Origin: Ureibacillus chungkukjangi
GTDB lineage: Bacteria; Bacillota; Bacilli; Bacillales_A; Planococcaceae
Direction of reading: 5' to 3'
Length of the DNA stretch: 64,000 nt
NCBI RefSeq assembly: GCF_003217295.1
Contig: NZ_QJTJ01000002.1
Coordinates: 1 to 64,000, forward strand
Shown here: positions 35,244-42,957 of the stretch, piece by piece
Numbering within the stretch: position 1 is the stretch's first letter
Layout of the letters: each line of letters starts with the position of its first letter
The notes under the pieces: generated by a model
The model's input: only the letters and a program-made list of their open reading frames with translations
Databases searched by the model: none
What the model was told of the DNA's origin: nothing
Position numbers and translations under genes: made by a program

Positions 35244-35648
35244 ATGACAGTTACAATTTACACACAATCTAGCTGTTCTTCTTCACGAAAAGCTATTAAA
35301 TGGTTAAAAGAAAACGAAATCAATTTCAATGAGAAACGCATTACATCTCAACCTTTAACATTAGCAGAATTTAAAAATATTTTAAGAATGACTGAAGATG
35401 GTACTGACGAAATCATTGCTACAAACTCAAATGACTTTAAAAACTTAAACATCGACATTGATCAATTATCAATTCAAGATCTATATAACTTAATTCAACA
35501 ATACCCACGTATGCTGCGTAGTCCGATTTTACTTGATGAAAAACGTATTCAAGTTGGCTACAACGAAATGGATATTCGTCGTTTTATCCCACGAAAAGTT
35601 CGTGCTTACGAGTTAAATGCTATGCAACAAGTCGCAGCACAAGGTTAA
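35244..35648 (+). CDS. Spx-family regulator lacking the CXXC second cysteine
   Basis: An ArsC/Spx thioredoxin-like protein of 134 residues that in its family binds the RNA polymerase alpha C-terminal domain and redirects transcription under oxidative stress. It aligns over its whole length with B. subtilis Spx (ILRMTEDGTDEII, RSPILLDEKRIQVGYNE, IRRFIPRKVR). The redox switch reads C11-S-S-S14 instead of CXXC, so the intramolecular disulfide cannot form. AAAGCGGGGAG precedes the ATG. The MarR gene follows 77 bp downstream. It is likely a constitutive or differently controlled paralogue. Confidence 0.92.
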   Translation: MTVTIYTQSSCSSSRKAIKWLKENEINFNEKRITSQPLTLAEFKNILRMTEDGTDEIIATNSNDFKNLNIDIDQLSIQDLYNLIQQYPRMLRSPILLDEKRIQVGYNEMDIRRFIPRKVRAYELNAMQQVAAQG

Positions 35649-35725
35649 ACAAATCGGCCTGCGAAAGTGAATTTCGTATAAGTACAAGACCTGCGAAATG
35701 AATTATGTAAGTGGAGCTGAACATT

Positions 35726-36169
35726 ATGGATAACCAACGGCATGAATCCCTTTCCTCTCTTTTTGAAGTCGTATCTTCACTAGAGCGTAAATGGGCTAAT
35801 GAGTGGAACCAACAAAATATTTTAGGATTTTCTAAATCTCATATATTACTTTTAGATTTATTGGCGAAAGAGGGTCCAAAACGCCCTTCTGCGATTGCTG
35901 AACGCTTAAAAGTGACGACGGGTGGAGTTACTGTTTTAACAACAAAGCTTATTAATGGCGGCTTTATTGAAAAAACGCAGAGTAACGCTGACCGTCGAGC
36001 TTCCCAAATCGCTATTACTATCGAAGGCGAAAAGATATTAAAGGAATCTCGAGCGCAAGTATCAACAATGGTTAACACTATGTTTGGCATGCTCTCAAAT
36101 GACGAAATTAAAACATTACATACCATTTTTGAAAAGTGTCTTGTGAATGGTAGTGGACTAAATAAATAA
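35726..36169 (+). CDS. MarR-family transcriptional regulator
   Basis: A winged-helix dimeric repressor of 147 residues. KRPSAIAERLKVTTGGVTVLTTKLINGGFIEK is the recognition region and SNADRRASQIAIT the wing with the conserved DRR. Flanking helices form the dimer. GTG 35711 lies within the GTGGAG ribosome site, so ATG 35726 was chosen. It probably controls the spx paralogue upstream, whose promoter carries matching palindromes. The inducer is unknown. Confidence 0.92.
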   Translation: MDNQRHESLSSLFEVVSSLERKWANEWNQQNILGFSKSHILLLDLLAKEGPKRPSAIAERLKVTTGGVTVLTTKLINGGFIEKTQSNADRRASQIAITIEGEKILKESRAQVSTMVNTMFGMLSNDEIKTLHTIFEKCLVNGSGLNK

Positions 36170-36217
36170 AGAGAAGATGAATGAAGGCACGAGAAAAACG
36201 CCCCATTCAAAACGGCG

Positions 36218-36252
36218 AGCAGGATGCAATTTTAACGCATCCTGCTTTTTTA
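36218..36252 (+). terminator. Intrinsic terminator of spx-marR
   Basis: AGCAGGATGC (36218-36227) pairs with GCATCCTGCT (36237-36246), followed by six T. Confidence 0.92.
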
Positions 36253-36259
36253 GTGCCCA

Positions 36260-36292
36260 CAAAAAAAGACTCCCCATAAAGGAAAGTCTTTC
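36260..36292 (-). terminator. Intrinsic terminator of the ECF sigma gene
   Basis: AAGACT (36266-36271) pairs with AGTCTT (36285-36290) across a CCCC/GG-extended stem, with seven T on the minus strand. Confidence 0.8.
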
Positions 36293-36294
36293 TT

Positions 36295-36840
36295 TTATGC
36301 CATCACAACATCCTGCAGGGATGAGTCAGCAATTAATATTTCTTTTAATCTAGCTTTAGCACGGAATAAACGTGATTTCACTGTTCCGATTGATACCTTC
36401 ATTAACGTTGAAATTTCAGCTAGTGAATATTGATCAACATAGAAATACCATAATGTTTTTTGATAGATTCCGTCTAATTCCTGCATTTTCTCTTGAACGA
36501 TTTTCGTTACAACCTCTTTTTCTACTTTTTCTTCAGTAGAAATTTCATTATTGGGAACCAAATCTAAAATCGGTACGTCTAATGTTTCAGGTTGACTCAT
36601 CATGTACTTGCTTCTTCTTACATTTTTGCGATAGCGGTCGCGGAATGTATTCATTGTAATTGTAGTAAGCCATGCTTTCACGTGGTCAACCTTCTCTACC
36701 TGCTCTTCATTACGTACAACTTTAACCCAAACCTCTTGCATTAAATCCTCAGCTTCAGCTGTGTTGCGAGTTAATTTTAAACATAAATGATATATGTAAC
36801 GATTATATTCCTCGTAAATTCCATTTAAACAACTAATCAT
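36295..36840 (-). CDS. ECF-type RNA polymerase sigma factor
   Basis: A 181-residue sigma-70 family factor. Region 2 (YIYHLCLKLTRNTAEAEDLMQEVWVKV...VKAWLTTITMNTFRDRYRK) and region 4 (YQKTLWYFYVDQYSLAEISTLMKVSIGTVKSRLFRAKARL) are complete. The frame is open to 36888, but TTGGAGGAAAC sets the start at ATG 36840. No anti-sigma or membrane gene follows; the gene ends at a terminator, and upstream is an M20 peptidase on the other strand. How it is held inactive is therefore unclear. Confidence 0.93.
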   Translation of the reverse strand: MISCLNGIYEEYNRYIYHLCLKLTRNTAEAEDLMQEVWVKVVRNEEQVEKVDHVKAWLTTITMNTFRDRYRKNVRRSKYMMSQPETLDVPILDLVPNNEISTEEKVEKEVVTKIVQEKMQELDGIYQKTLWYFYVDQYSLAEISTLMKVSIGTVKSRLFRAKARLKEILIADSSLQDVVMA

Positions 36841-36993
36841 AGTTTGTTTCCTCCAATATCGTACTACCTTCTGTATACATTTTCCCAAAAAATTGTATTA
36901 CACTCTATCGGATTTGCTTTCAATTACATTACATTCCTGTAAGCTTCAAATCTATCCCTTGTAATTTTCGTAAATTGTGTGGGAATTGTGTTT

Positions 36994-37100
36994 GAATTGT
37001 TTGTGTACCTGGCACACGAACTATTCTGAATTGTTCTCGAATTGTTTGTGTACCTGGCACCCAAACTATTCTGAATTGTTTTGGGACCAGGCACGCGTAT
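36994..37100. repeat. Dispersed repeat, tandem form (locus B)
   Basis: GAATTGTTTGTGTACCTGGC begins at 36994 and again at 37039 (45-bp period), each followed by a C-A-A-CTATTCTGAATTG-like block. A third, shorter copy ends in GGGACCAGGCACGCG. The same core occurs at 16549. It lies between the ECF gene and the dipeptidase promoter. Confidence 0.88.
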
Positions 37101-37145
37101 GCTATACTATTTCTATTATCTAAATAATTTTGGAAATGAGGGTTT

Positions 37146-38531
37146 ATGTTGAGTCAATCACAAATTTTAGATGCTTATTTTACAGAAAACCGAGAAAAGC
37201 ATTTGGAGGAACTTAGTGAGTTTCTTCGTATTCCAAGTATCAGTTCCCTTTCTGAGCACAAACAAGACATTCAAACAGCAGCAGAGTGGTTAGCGGACAA
37301 GCTTCGCGCGCTAAACATTGAAAACGTATCAGTAGATCAAACTGCAGGTCACCCAGTTGTTTATGGTGAATGGCTGCATGCAGAAGGCAAACCAACGATA
37401 TTATTTTATGGTCACTATGATGTACAACCAGTGGATCCCCTTCACTTATGGGAATCTGAACCTTTCAATCCTGTAATTCGCGACAATAAATTATTTGCTC
37501 GTGGTGCTTCTGATGACAAAGGTCAAGTTTACATGCATTTAAAAATGCTTGAAGCATTGTTTGCAACAGAGGGTACCCTTCCAGTAAACGTGAAATTCAT
37601 CTACGAGGGCGAAGAAGAAATCGGTAGCCCTAACCTACCTGCTTATGTAGAAGAACATAAAGAAAAGCTTGCAGCAGATTTAATCTTAATCTCTGATACT
37701 GGTCTTTATGCTCCTGGTAAACCAGCTGTATGCTATGGCTTACGTGGACTTACTGGTGTTCAAATTGATGTGCGTGGTGCAAAGGGTGATCTTCACTCTG
37801 GCCTTTATGGTGGCGGTGTTCAGAATGCTATCCATGCATTAGCTGATATTTTAGCTTCATTCCGTGATGAGCATGGAACAATCCAAGTAGAAGGCTTCTA
37901 TGATAATGTTCGTCCCTTATCTGAAGAAGAGCGCCAAGCATATCGTGAGCTAAATTTTGATGAAGCAGCATTAAAGCAAGAAGTTGGTGTAACTGAATTA
38001 TTCGGTGAAGAAGGCTACTCTTATTTAGAACAAACGTGGGCTCGTCCAACATTAGAAATTAACGGTGTATTTGGTGGGTTCTCTGGCGAAGGTATTAAAA
38101 CCGTTTTACCTGCTGAAGCTGGAGCAAAAATCACTTGCCGTCTAGTACCAGACCAAGATCCAAATGAAATTGTTCAATTGCTTAAGGCCCATATTGAAAA
38201 GCATAAGCCAAAGGGCGTTGAAGTTACTGTATCTGAATTTGACAAAGGTGCTCCTTTCTTAACACCATTTGATCATCCATTAATCCAAGCAGCTGGTCGT
38301 TCTTATGAGCGCGTTTATAATGTACCAACTGCCTTCACACGTGGTGGTGGCTCAATTCCTATCGTAGCTGCATTTGACGAAATTCTGGCATTACCTGTCG
38401 TGTTAATGGGATTCGGCCTAAATAGCGAAAACTTCCATGCACCAAATGAGCATTTCCACTTAGAAAACTTCGACAAAGGACTTCGCGTACTAGGCGATTA
38501 CTTACATGAGGTTTCCAATTTGAAATTCTAA
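37146..38531 (+). CDS. M20-family dipeptidase
   Basis: A zinc-dependent cytoplasmic peptidase of 461 residues. The metal site is visible in LFYGHYDVQP (His and catalytic Asp), ARGASDDKGQ (bridging Asp), EGEEEIGSP (general-base Glu and metal Glu) and a late H in NFHAPNEHF. The lid/dimer domain occupies about 190-350. GAGGG precedes the ATG. Specificity within the M20 group is not determined; a dipeptidase of the PepV/CNDP type is most likely. Confidence 0.93.
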   Translation: MLSQSQILDAYFTENREKHLEELSEFLRIPSISSLSEHKQDIQTAAEWLADKLRALNIENVSVDQTAGHPVVYGEWLHAEGKPTILFYGHYDVQPVDPLHLWESEPFNPVIRDNKLFARGASDDKGQVYMHLKMLEALFATEGTLPVNVKFIYEGEEEIGSPNLPAYVEEHKEKLAADLILISDTGLYAPGKPAVCYGLRGLTGVQIDVRGAKGDLHSGLYGGGVQNAIHALADILASFRDEHGTIQVEGFYDNVRPLSEEERQAYRELNFDEAALKQEVGVTELFGEEGYSYLEQTWARPTLEINGVFGGFSGEGIKTVLPAEAGAKITCRLVPDQDPNEIVQLLKAHIEKHKPKGVEVTVSEFDKGAPFLTPFDHPLIQAAGRSYERVYNVPTAFTRGGGSIPIVAAFDEILALPVVLMGFGLNSENFHAPNEHFHLENFDKGLRVLGDYLHEVSNLKF

Positions 38532-38539
38532 TACTACCC

Positions 38540-38580
38540 AAACCTAAAAGTTCATCTTTGAGCTTTTAGGTTTTTTTATT
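38540..38580 (+). terminator. Intrinsic terminator of the dipeptidase gene
   Basis: AACCTAAAAG (38541-38550) pairs with CTTTTAGGTT (38563-38572), followed by a T-run. Confidence 0.92.
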
Positions 38581-38728
38581 GCCAATTTTATATAAATCAA
38601 AAGTATAAAATATTTCTTTTTTGTAACAAAAAGGAATTTTCTAAATATTTGTAGAATTAATTTAATATATACAATTTATATGCTAATTTCTAGCAACATG
38701 TATCTTTTCAAACAGGAGTGTGATTTGT

Positions 38729-38983
38729 ATGGAGAATAAATGGAGTCTGGTAGTCTTAATGCAGCCCGTAGTAGGTCTGTTGCTTGTGTTGATTGGAGTT
38801 TATACGTTCGCTGTTGGGAGCCCAAATCTACTACCATGGGCGTATATGATAATGTGTCCCCTCTTTTTAGCTATGGGACAATACGAGTTAAAAAGAGAAA
38901 ATAAGAAAAATAATAGTATCTTCTATTACTCTTTGGCCGCTGTTTCATTTTTATTTGGTGTCTATTCATTTATCGCCTTCTAA
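38729..38983 (+). CDS. Small membrane protein, DUF3953-like
   Basis: An 84-residue protein with three hydrophobic segments and a basic, Asn/Lys-rich loop (KRENKKNNS) before the last. The arrangement resembles DUF3953 proteins of Bacilli. GTG 38720 lies too close to the AGGAG site, so ATG 38729 was preferred. Function unknown. Confidence 0.7.
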   Translation: MENKWSLVVLMQPVVGLLLVLIGVYTFAVGSPNLLPWAYMIMCPLFLAMGQYELKRENKKNNSIFYYSLAAVSFLFGVYSFIAF

Positions 38984-39005
38984 TTGAATATTCAAATATG
39001 CTTTT

Positions 39006-39034
39006 AGCCGATGATCCATTTCATCGGTTTTTTC
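39006..39034 (+). terminator. Intrinsic terminator of the small membrane gene
   Basis: CCGATGA (39008-39014) pairs with TCATCGG (39021-39027), followed by six T. Confidence 0.9.
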
Positions 39035-39043
39035 ATTTTTAAG

Positions 39044-39084
39044 CAAAAAAAACAGCACTACGCGACAAGCACAGTGCTGTTTCA
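39044..39084 (-). terminator. Terminator-like hairpin facing the non-coding region
   Basis: AACAGCACT (39051-39059) pairs with AGTGCTGTT (39073-39081). The A-run at 39044-39050 gives a T-tail on the minus strand. No annotated gene runs into it from that side. Confidence 0.65.
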
Positions 39085-39430
39085 ATTTTAACCTTTAGAA
39101 AGCGTTATATATAAACATAGGGGAGGTTATATATCTTGTCGAACAAGCTTTTATAAAGGTTCATATGAGCTTACTTACCACTTTTTTACTAAAGAGCGAT
39201 TTTCAAAAAAGGCTTAATTGACCTCTTTTTGATGTTTTTATCATATCATCTTCTACTAGCGATTGTGGATACGATATCACTATATGTCACATTTTTATCA
39301 CAATATCGTTCACAATTTCGATATATTTTGTTATATAACAACCTATCCACCCAATACATTCTCCCCTACAAATCTATATTAAACAGCCACTCTACCTGCA
39401 CAAACTATCCCAATCCTGATATGCAACAGA
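39085..39430. other. AT-rich non-coding stretch
   Basis: No supported gene. A CTTGTCGAACAAG hairpin and an 18-codon frame with AAAGGT before its ATG near 39163 are visible but weak. One 8-of-9 DnaA-box match in the minus orientation is at 39264-39272. Confidence 0.45.
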
Positions 39431-39629
39431 ATATCCACAATACAATTTTTATTAAAGTCTGCTGGTAAATTTCTCGGTCACCTATCAGCATAAAGTTATC
39501 CACAAAATAGCAATACCTATTTGTTTTCAACCATTTTCTATATCCACATATCCACTGTTTCATCGATTTTTGTCCACATTATCCACAAATAATTAGAATT
39601 TTAAGAATTATCTTAAAAAGTTATCCACA
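39431..39629 (+). other. Cluster of DnaA boxes
   Basis: Perfect TTATCCACA boxes at 39496-39504, 39579-39587 and 39621-39629. One-mismatch ATATCCACA boxes are at 39431-39439 and 39540-39548, and TGTCCACA is at 39571-39578. All are in the same orientation in an AT-rich setting downstream of ctaB. No dnaA, dnaN or rep gene is nearby. Confidence 0.8.
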
Positions 39630-39644
39630 AATCCTTTGAAGACG

Positions 39645-39676
39645 CAAAAAGGCGCCCTAGAAAGGACACCTTTTCA
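39645..39676 (-). terminator. Intrinsic terminator of ctaB
   Basis: AAGGTGTCC/GGGCGCCTT arms with wobble pairing, then a T-run on the minus strand, directly past the ctaB stop. Confidence 0.75.
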
Positions 39677-39678
39677 CC

Positions 39679-40563
39679 TTATTGAAGTATCATACCCACA
39701 CTTGAATAGATAATTACTGTAGCAAATACGGCCATCATATAAATTAAAGAGTACGCAAACATTTTATTCGCCCATTTTTTCTCGTCCATTTGGCGATAGC
39801 CCACGATACTTATCCAAAGCCAAATCCCACCTAGGATAAGTGAAGAAAGTGTTAGACCCCAGCTTAAAGGAACAAATAAGAAGCTTGTTAGCATCATAAT
39901 AACTAAGTAAATATTTGTTTGTAAATACGTTCTTCTCATACTCTTTTTAACTGGAAGCATCGGAATATTCGCTGCTGCATAGTCATCTTTTTTACGAATG
40001 GCAATTGCATAGAAATGTGGCATTTGCCAGATGACCATGATGATAAATAATGCCCACGCTGCCGGATACCAAATATCTGGTGCAACTGTTGCCCAACCGA
40101 TTAACGGTGGCATAGCCCCGGAGATACTTCCCACTTCTGTATTCCAAATCGTTCTTCTTTTAGTCCACATTGTGTATGGAATTACGTAAAAGAACACACC
40201 AAGGAATCCAAGAAATGCAGCAAGCCAAGTTGTTAAAGAAAGAATCGCCAGCCCAGCAATTAGTAGAATAATACCAACAATCAAAATCGTACGTGTATTT
40301 AACGCACCTGTTACAGTAGGTCGAGATTGTGTACGTTTCATGATTGCATCTATATCGCGATCATATAGGTTATTAAAGATACCCGAGGCACCGATTATGA
40401 AAGCTGAACCTACAACAGCAAATATGATGTGTGGTATATGGTCAATAAAATTTAGTTTATACGTATATAAAGCGAGCATAAGTGCAGCAATCATGGGAAT
40501 TAAATTAGATTTAATAATCCCTGTCTTAACCGTCTTAGCCCAGAGATCAAGATAGTTTTGCAT
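39679..40563 (-). CDS. ctaB: Protoheme IX farnesyltransferase (heme O synthase)
   Basis: A UbiA-type membrane prenyltransferase that adds farnesyl to heme b, giving heme O for cytochrome oxidase. The 294 residues have nine predicted membrane segments. The aspartate-rich site is NNLYDRDIDAIMKRT, and the second polar motif is RKKDDYAAANIPMLP. The frame starts at 40593, but GAGGGG before ATG 40563 gives the usual N-terminus. In B. subtilis ctaB sits in front of ctaC-G; here it stands alone, as a second or relocated copy would. Confidence 0.95.
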   Translation of the reverse strand: MQNYLDLWAKTVKTGIIKSNLIPMIAALMLALYTYKLNFIDHIPHIIFAVVGSAFIIGASGIFNNLYDRDIDAIMKRTQSRPTVTGALNTRTILIVGIILLIAGLAILSLTTWLAAFLGFLGVFFYVIPYTMWTKRRTIWNTEVGSISGAMPPLIGWATVAPDIWYPAAWALFIIMVIWQMPHFYAIAIRKKDDYAAANIPMLPVKKSMRRTYLQTNIYLVIMMLTSFLFVPLSWGLTLSSLILGGIWLWISIVGYRQMDEKKWANKMFAYSLIYMMAVFATVIIYSSVGMILQ

Positions 40564-40744
40564 AGTATGTCTTTTCCCCTCATTATTAGGCATCCTTCTG
40601 GAGAAGCACTATATTCTATCATACCACTGAACTATCTATTTCAACAATGACATAGCTTTATTTAATATGAAAATTCAATGACAGATTAACAAAATATCAT
40701 GTAGAATTACCTATTAATTTCCTATAGTTCTAATTAAATCAAAA

Positions 40745-40777
40745 AATAAAAAGGTGTCCGTTACGGAAGCACCTTCT
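40745..40777 (-). terminator. Intrinsic terminator of the AbrB-family gene
   Basis: AAGGTGcttCCGT pairs with ACGGacACCTT, followed on the minus strand by TTTTTA. It overlaps the last codons of the gene. Confidence 0.8.
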
Positions 40778-41831
40778 CCTCTTGATTTTCTTTTGCTTGT
40801 CTCTGATCGATGTAAGAGCAAGCTATCTTCAATAATGGTAAAACAAATAAAAAGACAAATAGGAGTCTAAAAATTTGAAATACCGTTACAGCTGAAACAT
40901 CAGCCCCGATTGCCGTAGCAATTAAGCTCATTTGATCGAGTCCACCTGCTGCTGTACTTAAGAAGCTTGTGGATAAAGAATAACCTAGAAAATGGACCAA
41001 TAAAATACCCTGCAAAAAGGTAATACCAATTAATAACAAAGCACTTCCTATTCCTAATAGGATAACTCTGTTTCCCAGTCTAAGCATTTTCGGTTTGAGT
41101 AAAAGACCGATATAAGCTCCCATAAATAATTGTGCAATATGTAACAAAATTTCCGGTACATGAGGTGTTTCCACAGAAAATAAAGTAAGTATGATGATAA
41201 ACAAAATTGGTGTAAGAAAATATGGAACCGGTAATTTAATCCTTCTCCCTATCCACACCGTTGCCCAAGAGGCCAGTAGTAATATGACAACTGGAAGCCA
41301 TTGTATTTCTAAAAGGTTTTCTCCACTCCCCGATTGAACAACATGGCCTGATAAAATAAAAGGAATCACCATCACGATACTTATTACTCGAACCACATGA
41401 AAATATGTAACTACCGCTAAGTTGATATCCTTTTCCTCTTCAGCAAACACCACAATTTGCCCTAAACCACCTGGAACGGTAGCGGTTAGTGCCGTCTTCA
41501 AGGAAACCTTACCGAATTTTTGTACACCCAATGCCATCCCAATACTTATGATTACTAGAACAATATTTATAAGAAACATAAGAAAAATCAGCCAGCCCAT
41601 TCCAGAGAAAACATTTAACTGAAAGGTTTGACCAATGGAAACGCCAATTACAACTAATCCAATATTACGAAAATGGACCGGCCAAAAAAGCTCATACTTA
41701 ATAAAAAATTGGCTTAGTAGGACCGCAAATAATGGACCTAGCATCCAAGGAACCGGCAGCCCCAGCACATCAAATAACCCTGCACCAATCACGCTAATTA
41801 TTAAAACTAAAATAATCGATTTTATATGCAA
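40761..41831 (-). CDS. AbrB-family (PF05145-type) membrane protein
   Basis: A polytopic protein of about 356 residues formed by two similar halves: GLPVPWMLGPLFAVLL...TATVPGGLGQIVVFAEE and KLPVPYFLTPILFIIIL...STAAGGLDQMSLIATAIGAD. This duplicated pattern defines the AbrB/AmoA-like membrane family, unrelated to the AbrB DNA-binding protein. It may be a transporter; the substrate is unknown. ATG 41876 has no ribosome site, whereas GAGGG lies 7 nt before TTG 41831, which I prefer. Confidence 0.85.
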   Translation of the reverse strand: MHIKSIILVLIISVIGAGLFDVLGLPVPWMLGPLFAVLLSQFFIKYELFWPVHFRNIGLVVIGVSIGQTFQLNVFSGMGWLIFLMFLINIVLVIISIGMALGVQKFGKVSLKTALTATVPGGLGQIVVFAEEEKDINLAVVTYFHVVRVISIVMVIPFILSGHVVQSGSGENLLEIQWLPVVILLLASWATVWIGRRIKLPVPYFLTPILFIIILTLFSVETPHVPEILLHIAQLFMGAYIGLLLKPKMLRLGNRVILLGIGSALLLIGITFLQGILLVHFLGYSLSTSFLSTAAGGLDQMSLIATAIGADVSAVTVFQIFRLLFVFLFVLPLLKIACSYIDQRQAKENQEEKVLP

Positions 41832-41902
41832 CGAGGAACCCTCATTTCTATTTCGTGTTCCTAAATAGATTACCATAAATTAAATTAATTTGAGCTAGCT
41901 AT

Positions 41903-42343
41903 TTAATTAATTTTCTTAGCAAAGCAAATAATACGATTCACTTCTTGGAAACCCAACTTTAAATGAACAGCTAAGCTTTCTTCATTATGTAATTCACAAT
42001 CACTTGCAAATTCCGTACATTCTTTACTTTTTGACCATTGCTCACAATACTCTACAAGTTGCTTGGCATAGCCCTTCTTGCGGTAATCTGACATTACAAA
42101 TAGCCCCTCTAAATAACCAACTACATTTGAATTTGTTCCCTCTACATAATCTGTTCGAAGCTGGCATTGGGCAAAGCCTATTGCCGAACCCTGCTCATAC
42201 GCAATGAAAACTGCGGTACGTTCAGAAGCTAGCAATTCTTCCATTTCTAGCAGGAGATTTTCAATTGTATTATCTGGCCACAGTAATAGAGCTAATTCCG
42301 AAGCTGTTCGTACTTCATTTAAAGTCGCTTGCTGGATCATCAA
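41903..42343 (-). CDS. AAC(6')-like aminoglycoside N-acetyltransferase
   Basis: A GNAT enzyme of 146 residues using acetyl-CoA. The whole sequence follows the chromosomal AAC(6') pattern: LLLWPDNTIENLL, IGFAQCQLRTDYVEGTNSN, VGYLEGLFV, the acetyl-CoA loop RKKGYAKQL, and EFASDCELHNEESLAVHLKLGFQE. Such enzymes acetylate the 6'-amine of aminoglycosides, but related enzymes act on other amines, and resistance was not tested. GGGGAACGG precedes the two adjacent ATGs. Confidence 0.8.
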   Translation of the reverse strand: MMIQQATLNEVRTASELALLLWPDNTIENLLLEMEELLASERTAVFIAYEQGSAIGFAQCQLRTDYVEGTNSNVVGYLEGLFVMSDYRKKGYAKQLVEYCEQWSKSKECTEFASDCELHNEESLAVHLKLGFQEVNRIICFAKKIN

Positions 42344-42513
42344 CCGTTCCCCTCCCTCTCAGTCACTTTAATGCAAATTATCCATTAACTACCAATTGAA
42401 TGCAATTATAAAAACCGATTTCCTTACTATAGGAAACCGGCTATATAGAAGGATGATTCAGTTGTGTTCTGACCCTTCTTAGCATGTACAAAAGACCAAG
42501 AATTATGCTCGTT

Positions 42514-42879
42514 TTACTTTTGATAATTCAAAAGCCAGCCTACGCCAAATTGGTCAACCAAATTGGCATGTAATGCACTCCAAAAGGTTTCTTGAAGCTC
42601 GACTGTTACCATTCCCGATACACTTAAATCATTATAAATTCTCGTAATTTCCTCTTCACTTTCACATTCGAGGCTAACTCGCACATTATCACCCTGCTTT
42701 GTTTTTCCAAAGTCATCGGAAAAGTGGATAATACTATCGCCTACAACAAGTTCAGCGTGCAAGCACTTGCCATCCTCTGTCTGTTGAACATTTCTAATAT
42801 CACCATCTAATATATTCCGATAATATTCTATAATTTCAAGACAATTTTCTACAAATATATAGGGGTTGGCACTTCTCAA
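42514..42879 (-). CDS. VOC-family (glyoxalase/PhnB-like) protein
   Basis: A 121-residue protein with the two beta-alpha-beta-beta-beta modules of the vicinal-oxygen-chelate fold. NPYIFVENCLEIIEYYRNIL starts the first module and VDQFGVGWLLNY ends the second. It resembles PhnB/3-demethylubiquinone-like members, often without known substrate. GAGGAATT precedes the ATG. Function unassigned. Confidence 0.85.
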   Translation of the reverse strand: MRSANPYIFVENCLEIIEYYRNILDGDIRNVQQTEDGKCLHAELVVGDSIIHFSDDFGKTKQGDNVRVSLECESEEEITRIYNDLSVSGMVTVELQETFWSALHANLVDQFGVGWLLNYQK

Positions 42880-42957
42880 TGTAATTCCTCCAGCTCTTTT
42901 CTTTAATCCATTTTCGTTATTATCTCCAAAAGGCTATAAGAACATAATCGGCTTTCT

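Noticed and set aside
39163-39219. 18-codon peptide with a weak ribosome site
   Set aside because: Too short, without homology or a promoter I can support. Kept only as a note under the non-coding region.
39431-39629. Chromosomal or plasmid replication origin
   Set aside because: No dnaA, dnaN, rpmH, rep or parAB gene lies close by, and the boxes all face one way. A DnaA-binding site without origin function is the safer call.
40761-41831. AbrB transition-state regulator
   Set aside because: The name is shared, but the gene encodes a duplicated membrane protein with no AbrB DNA-binding fold.
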